Origin: Nocardia lijiangensis NBRC 108240
GTDB lineage: Bacteria > Actinomycetota > Actinomycetes > Mycobacteriales > Mycobacteriaceae
Length of the DNA stretch: 64,000 bases
Assembly: GCF_001613045.1 (NCBI RefSeq)
Contig: NZ_BDBP01000012.1
Span: forward strand, 62,001 to 126,000
Direction of reading: 5' to 3'
Shown here in pieces: positions 60,209 to 64,000 of this stretch. Position numbers and translations under genes: made by a program. Under the pieces are notes generated by a model, which saw only the letters and a program-made list of their open reading frames with translations, made no database searches and had not been told where the DNA came from. Each line of letters opens with the position of its first letter. The stretch's first letter is position 1.

Positions 60209-60286
60209 GGATGTCTCCTCTGATTGATTTTCTTGATTCGAATTGCTGCAAGCGCTTTCGCGGCCTCGGGCGAGCTCGACCGAGAC

Positions 60287-61159
60287 CTACCCGCGCCGGG
60301 TTCGGCTCCCGGCCGTTGCGGCGCTGGCGAGAAAGGCCAGTACGAGCTGGGCGAACTTATCGGGGCACTCGATCTGCGGCATGTGGCCGAAGCCGGTGAA
60401 CAGGTGGGTTTCGGCGTGCGGCAGCAGCTGACGTGCGGTGACCAGGTGGTGCGCGGGTAGGACGCGGTCGAGGTCTCCCCAGACAGCCAGAGTCGGTCGA
60501 GGATGCTTCGCGACGGCCGCGATCAGCTCGGTCCGCCATTCGCTCCTGACTCCCCGGCCGGTCGCCAGCGCACGGGCGGTCTCGTACATCACGTCGCCGG
60601 GGTCGGGCTGCTTGGCGATGGCGAGGGCGTGGTCGATCCGTTCCTTCGTGACCAGCGACTTGTCGGCGAAGATCAGGCGCTCGGTCATCTCCGCCGCGAG
60701 GCGGGTGGTGTGCCGAGTCGCCAGATACCCGATGCCGGGCACGGCGAGCAGCCGCAGCGCCATGGCGACCTCCGAGCCGAATCCCGCACTGTTGACCAGC
60801 ACGAGGCTTGCCACCCGTTCCGGCTCGAGGGCGAGCAGTTGCATGGCAACGGCACCGCCGAGCGAGTTTCCGATGACGTGCAGTCGCCGCCCCTCATCGA
60901 GGGCGGCGAGTGTTTCCGCGACCTCGCGGGCGAGCACCGGCAGCGTGATGCGTTCCCGAGGACGGTCCGAGAAGCCGAACCCGGGAACGTCGAGGGCGAT
61001 GACTCGGTGAGTTCGGGCCAGTCGGGGAAACTGCGGTGCCCAATCTTCGAGGCTGCGGCCGATTCCATGCAGCAACAGGACAGGCGGTCGGTCGGGATCG
61101 CCGTCGATTCGCACGCGAACGCGTCGACCGTCGAGCGATATGTAGGTCGGCGTGCTCAT
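60287..61159 (-). CDS. alpha/beta hydrolase
   Basis: 290 aa. Oxyanion region LLLHGIGRSLEDW, nucleophile elbow VIGNSLGGAVAM, acid in AVWGDLDRVLP and His in FTGFGHMPQIECP give a complete triad. It resembles ester- or C-C-bond hydrolases of ring-cleavage pathways. Its ATG overlaps the stop of the upstream Baeyer-Villiger monooxygenase (ATGA), the classical pairing in which the ester or lactone formed is then hydrolysed. Confidence 0.9.
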   Translation of the reverse strand: MSTPTYISLDGRRVRVRIDGDPDRPPVLLLHGIGRSLEDWAPQFPRLARTHRVIALDVPGFGFSDRPRERITLPVLAREVAETLAALDEGRRLHVIGNSLGGAVAMQLLALEPERVASLVLVNSAGFGSEVAMALRLLAVPGIGYLATRHTTRLAAEMTERLIFADKSLVTKERIDHALAIAKQPDPGDVMYETARALATGRGVRSEWRTELIAAVAKHPRPTLAVWGDLDRVLPAHHLVTARQLLPHAETHLFTGFGHMPQIECPDKFAQLVLAFLASAATAGSRTRRG

Positions 61160-62634
61160 GCCATCGCACCTTTCAGCGCGGGGGCTTCGAACCGAAGGAT
61201 GCCGTCGTCGATGGGGTCGTCGAGGAGCATCTTGGAGTCCTGCTCGTAGTGCATCAGAACTTTCCACGGCGGCTTGGATCCTTGACGCGGCAGTGTGTTC
61301 TTCGCGCGTTGTACGTAGCCGGACTCCAGCGAGTCCAGAATGCCGTCGTCTATCGCGGAGTTCTCGATATCGCGGGGTGTTGCCACGGTGTGGCCGTGAT
61401 CGTCCATGTGCTTGAACAGACGACACAGGTAGGCGCCTGCGATGTCGGACTTCAGCGTCCATGGGGCGTTGGTGTACCCGAAGACCCAGGCCATATTGGG
61501 AATGCTCTCCACGAGCAAACTCTTGTATGTCATCTGGTCGTGCAGTTCGTGCGGCTCACCGTCCACGGAGAGCGCCATCCCGCCCAGCATCTGGATGTCG
61601 AGACCGGTGGCGGTGACGATGATGTCGGCCTCCAGTTCCCGCCCGGACTGCAGCAGGATGCCCTTTTCGGTGAAGGTGTCGATCTGATCGGTGACGATCG
61701 AGGCATCGCCCGACGCCAGCGTCCGAAACAGATCGCCGTCGGGCACAGCGCACAGCCGCTGGTCCCACGGCAGGTAGCTCGGCGTGAAGTGGCTCATGTC
61801 GACGGAGGTGCCGAGTTGCCGTCGCACCTGCCAGAGCAGGAACCGGCGCATCTGACGGGGCCAGCGACGGCAGGCCAGGTAGAGCTGACGTTGGATGACG
61901 ATGTTCCGTTTGCGACCCATCGCATACACCCAGTCCTGCGGGAGGAACCGACCCAGCACTTGGGAGATCTTGTCGAAGGCGGGCAGTGAGAAGACATACG
62001 ACGGGGAGCGCTGCAACATGGTCACGTGCTCGGCGTCGCGAGCCATGGCCGGCACGAGGGTGACGGCGGTGGCGCCACTGCCGATCACGACGACCCTCTT
62101 GCCGGAGTAGTCCAGATCTTCCGGCCAGTGCTGAGGGTGGATACACCGGCCGCCGAACCGCTCCATGCCAGGGAAGGCCGGGAGGTAGCCCGCGTCATAG
62201 TTGTAGTAGCCGGTGCAGCTGACGAGGTAGCCGCAGGTGAAGATGCGCGTCTGCCCGGTCGCCTCGTCCAGGGTGGTCACGGTCCAGCGGGACTCGGGTG
62301 TCGACCAGTCCGCGGTGACGACTTTCAGGCCGTAGTGAATCTTCTCGTCGATGCCGAACTGCTTGGCGGTGTCCGCGATGTACTCCCGGATCGACCCGCC
62401 GTCGGCGAGTACCGTCAGGTCGCGCCACGGACGGAACTTGTACCCGAAGGTGTACATGTCGGAGTCCGAACGAATGCCGGGGTAACGAAACAGGTCCCAC
62501 GTGCCGCCAAGCCGCTCGCGTCGCTCCAGCACGGCGATGGTCTTGTCGGGGAAGGCAGCCGCCACCTGCGAGGCCGTACCGATGCCAGACAGGCCGGCAC
62601 CGATGATCAAGACGTCGAAATGTTGTGCGTTCAT
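61156..62634 (-). CDS. Baeyer-Villiger flavin monooxygenase
   Basis: 492 aa. FAD motif GAGLSG (12-17), NADPH motif GSGATA and the Baeyer-Villiger fingerprint RFGGRCIHPQHWPED (FxGxxxHxxxWP) are intact. It resembles EtaA-type enzymes of mycobacteria (GTWDLFRYPGIRSDSDMYTF). It converts ketones to esters or lactones using NADPH and O2. GAGGAAGCC precedes the ATG. It is coupled to the hydrolase downstream and divergent from an AraC regulator that probably controls it. Confidence 0.93.
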   Translation of the reverse strand: MNAQHFDVLIIGAGLSGIGTASQVAAAFPDKTIAVLERRERLGGTWDLFRYPGIRSDSDMYTFGYKFRPWRDLTVLADGGSIREYIADTAKQFGIDEKIHYGLKVVTADWSTPESRWTVTTLDEATGQTRIFTCGYLVSCTGYYNYDAGYLPAFPGMERFGGRCIHPQHWPEDLDYSGKRVVVIGSGATAVTLVPAMARDAEHVTMLQRSPSYVFSLPAFDKISQVLGRFLPQDWVYAMGRKRNIVIQRQLYLACRRWPRQMRRFLLWQVRRQLGTSVDMSHFTPSYLPWDQRLCAVPDGDLFRTLASGDASIVTDQIDTFTEKGILLQSGRELEADIIVTATGLDIQMLGGMALSVDGEPHELHDQMTYKSLLVESIPNMAWVFGYTNAPWTLKSDIAGAYLCRLFKHMDDHGHTVATPRDIENSAIDDGILDSLESGYVQRAKNTLPRQGSKPPWKVLMHYEQDSKMLLDDPIDDGILRFEAPALKGAMA

Positions 62635-62716
62635 GGCTTCCTCTTGCTTCTGCGTGCTGTGTTCACAAGACGTTGTAGAAAGAGGATGACTGTGCGACGC
62701 GTCACATATCTTGACA

Positions 62717-62746
62717 GTTCCCGACAGACTTTTATCATTTCCCGAC
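62717..62746. promoter_or_regulatory. AraC-type direct repeats
   Basis: TTCCCGACA occurs at 62717-62725 and 62738-62746, a 21-bp period (two helical turns), in the 128-base gap between the divergent monooxygenase and AraC genes. Direct repeats with this spacing are the usual AraC-family binding layout. Confidence 0.6.
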
Positions 62747-62762
62747 ACGAGGAGGTGGTCGC

Positions 62763-63779
62763 ATGGACACTGTGATCCGGGCCGCAGCCCTGTTGGGGTA
62801 CGGCGAGCTGGTAAGGGACCTCGGTGCTGACCCGGAGCCTCTCTTGTCGCGCTTCCACATCCAGCCGGGCGTCGAGTACCAGGAGGACGCGTTCGTCTCC
62901 TTCCAGGCGACCGTTCGCCTGCTCGAGGCGAGCGCTGCCGACCTGGATTGTCCGGACTTCGGGCTTCGCATGGCACGCTGGCAGGGCCTGCACATCCTCG
63001 GACCCATCGCGGTGATCGCGCGGAATGCCCAGACCGTGCTCGATGGACTGGAGTCGATCGCGCGCTACCTACACGTCCATTCCCCGGCGATGAAGCTGAC
63101 GGTCGCGCGCACTACGGAGGCCGACCTCAGGTTCACTTACGAGATCACCGAGCCGCCTCCCCTGGAGATACCCCAGGGGTATGAGCTGAGCATCGCTGAC
63201 GCCGTTCGCATGATTCGCCTCCTCGGCGGACCTGACGCGCGCCCCAGCTCGGTCTCATTCGTGCACGGCCAGCTGGGCTCGGACGCTGCCTACCGAGAAG
63301 CGCTTGGTTGCACCGTGCTCTTCGGGCAGCCGTCGTGCGGGTTCGAGCTGCCCCTGGAATTGGCAGACAGGAGTATCCAGGGCGCGGACGCCGAGACCAG
63401 GCGCATCGCCACGAAATACATGGAGGCCCAGTACGTTCCGAGCAGTGCGGCGCTGTCCGAACGCGTGGCCGAGCTGGCCCGTAAGCTGCTGCCCACCGGC
63501 CAGTGCAGCGCCGAGGTCATCGCTGACGAGCTGGCGATGCATCCGCGGACGCTGCAACGACGCCTGGCCGACGAGGGTCTGAGCTGTCAGGAACTCATCG
63601 AGCGGGTACGCCGCAACCAAGCGGCGAGATACCTCGCCGAACCAGGGTTGCACCTCAGCCAGATCGCGGGCCTGCTCGGCTACGCCGAACAGAGCACCCT
63701 CAACCGCTCATGCCGACGATGGTTCGGGATGACACCGAGGCAATACCGAGCGGACCTGCCGCCCGGGCGGACGGTGTAG
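62763..63779 (+). CDS. AraC-family transcriptional regulator
   Basis: 338 aa. The N-terminal arabinose-binding-like domain (PF12625 type) covers about 20-205. The C-terminal double HTH has ELAMHPRTLQRRLADEGLSC and SQIAGLLGYAEQSTLNRSCRRWFGMTPRQYR. GAGGAGG lies 6-7 bases before the ATG. Members of this subgroup control adjacent monooxygenase operons, such as AlkR/EthR-unrelated AraC regulators of ketone use. It likely activates the divergent monooxygenase-hydrolase operon. Confidence 0.92.
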   Translation: MDTVIRAAALLGYGELVRDLGADPEPLLSRFHIQPGVEYQEDAFVSFQATVRLLEASAADLDCPDFGLRMARWQGLHILGPIAVIARNAQTVLDGLESIARYLHVHSPAMKLTVARTTEADLRFTYEITEPPPLEIPQGYELSIADAVRMIRLLGGPDARPSSVSFVHGQLGSDAAYREALGCTVLFGQPSCGFELPLELADRSIQGADAETRRIATKYMEAQYVPSSAALSERVAELARKLLPTGQCSAEVIADELAMHPRTLQRRLADEGLSCQELIERVRRNQAARYLAEPGLHLSQIAGLLGYAEQSTLNRSCRRWFGMTPRQYRADLPPGRTV

Positions 63780-63816
63780 CGAGAGCCGGTGATGCTCTCG
63801 GGCCACGCCGCAGAAA

Positions 63817-64000
63817 CTATCGGCGCCAGAAGAAGTGGTGCACTACCCCGCTCGGGCTCGGGATCCGTTCCAGATGGAATCGGTCCACGAGTTCGTCGGG
63901 GCTGGTCCACAGTCGTTCGCCGCGACCGAGTTCGACCGGTGCGACCGCGATGTGCATGGTGTCGACGAGGTCGGCGTCGAGGAACTCCCGGACCGTGGCG
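63817..64000 (-). CDS. dihydrofolate-reductase/RibD C-terminal family protein, partial
   Basis: The minus frame entering from the window end reads ATVREFLDADLVDTMHIAVA, PVELGRGERLWTSPDELVDR and SPSGVVHHFFWRR, then TAG at 63817. The LxxxLxDxMHIxVxPVxLGxGERL pattern is that of RibD C-terminal-like reductases common in actinomycetes. The start and NADPH loop lie outside the window. It is convergent with the AraC gene. Confidence 0.85.
   Translation of the reverse strand, partial: ATVREFLDADLVDTMHIAVAPVELGRGERLWTSPDELVDRFHLERIPSPSGVVHHFFWRR

Noticed and set aside
60231..60245. TTGATTCGAATTGC near the 3-hydroxyacyl-CoA dehydrogenase start as another TetR operator
   Set aside because: It shares only the TCGAATT core with the 14-bp operator; symmetry and flanks differ.
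1..64000. CRISPR arrays, tRNA, rRNA and replication origins
   Set aside because: No regularly spaced repeats, no cloverleaf-like or rRNA-like sequence and no DnaA-box clusters were seen by eye.

Overview
The window reads as a chromosomal stretch of a high-GC actinomycete, most likely a Nocardia or a close mycolate-containing relative. This is inferred from the GC-rich third codon positions, frequent GTG/TTG starts, a cutinase, an SCO6745-family protein, an ECF41-type sigma factor, and a mycolate-actinomycete style mix of lipid- and ketone-degrading enzymes. No rRNA or tRNA gene and no CRISPR array was seen.

Layout. (1) 0-5.5 kb: a lipid-degradation locus with a thiolase, an enoyl-CoA hydratase/HAD-hydrolase operon, an SCO6745-family protein and a hot-dog thioesterase. 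Two identical 14-bp palindromes stand before its operons, beside a broken TetR gene. (2) 5.5-18 kb: mixed accessory genes (lipoprotein, MDR dehydrogenase, DUF6461 protein, MarR/rhodanese pair, isochorismatase-like hydrolase, ECF41 sigma factor facing an FMN reductase/DoxX pair, secreted lipase). Among them lie remnants of an IS110 transposase, an SDR, two methyltransferases and an allene-oxide-cyclase-like lipoprotein. (3) 18-25.2 kb: a tightly overlapping ethanolamine-use operon on the minus strand: GAF regulator, acetaldehyde dehydrogenase, DUF779 protein, ethanolamine permease, EutB and EutC. (4) 25.6-31.3 kb: cutinase, a divergent SDR/LysR pair, a DUF4870 protein, and debris of an integrase, a DNA ligase, an oxidoreductase and a transposase.

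(5) 31.6-42.4 kb: a metal/metalloid island. One half is arsenic: arsR, aquaporin, arsC and a broken arsD on the minus strand; then an ArsR-GNAT fusion facing an FAD oxidoreductase, an MFS permease and a truncated ArsO-like gene. Next come a DrrAB-like ABC exporter with a translationally coupled leader ORF and an unlisted 30-codon ORF. The other half is mercury: a SigZ-like sigma factor with a Cys-rich tail, a 57-aa Cys-rich peptide with CC pairs every nine residues, merR and a thioredoxin-fold/MerB fusion. No merA is present.

(6) 42.3-48.8 kb: a DinB-like protein, a Tat-exported berberine-bridge-type oxidoreductase, a membrane NB-ARC/TPR protein facing a degenerate Uma2 protein, an epimerase fragment and an internally deleted P450. 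(7) 48.8-56.6 kb: an operon for oxidation of a ketone/aldehyde-type substrate (metallo-hydrolase, acetoacetate-decarboxylase-like protein, SDR, old-yellow-enzyme reductase, flavin monooxygenase), divergent from its likely TetR repressor across two abutting 15-bp palindromes, followed by an aldehyde dehydrogenase. (8) 57.2-59.2 kb: an operon of two membrane proteins and a solute-binding lipoprotein; the first gene needs a -1 frameshift at GGGGTTTT to be read whole. (9) 59.2-64 kb: 3-hydroxyacyl-CoA dehydrogenase, an alpha/beta hydrolase coupled to a Baeyer-Villiger monooxygenase, a divergent AraC regulator with direct repeats, and the end of a RibD-type reductase.

Two themes stand out. There is a dense scatter of gene remnants (about eighteen recognisable fragments). 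There is also a set of well-preserved operator palindromes that assign likely regulators to neighbouring operons. All functions are inferred from sequence; no database search was run.
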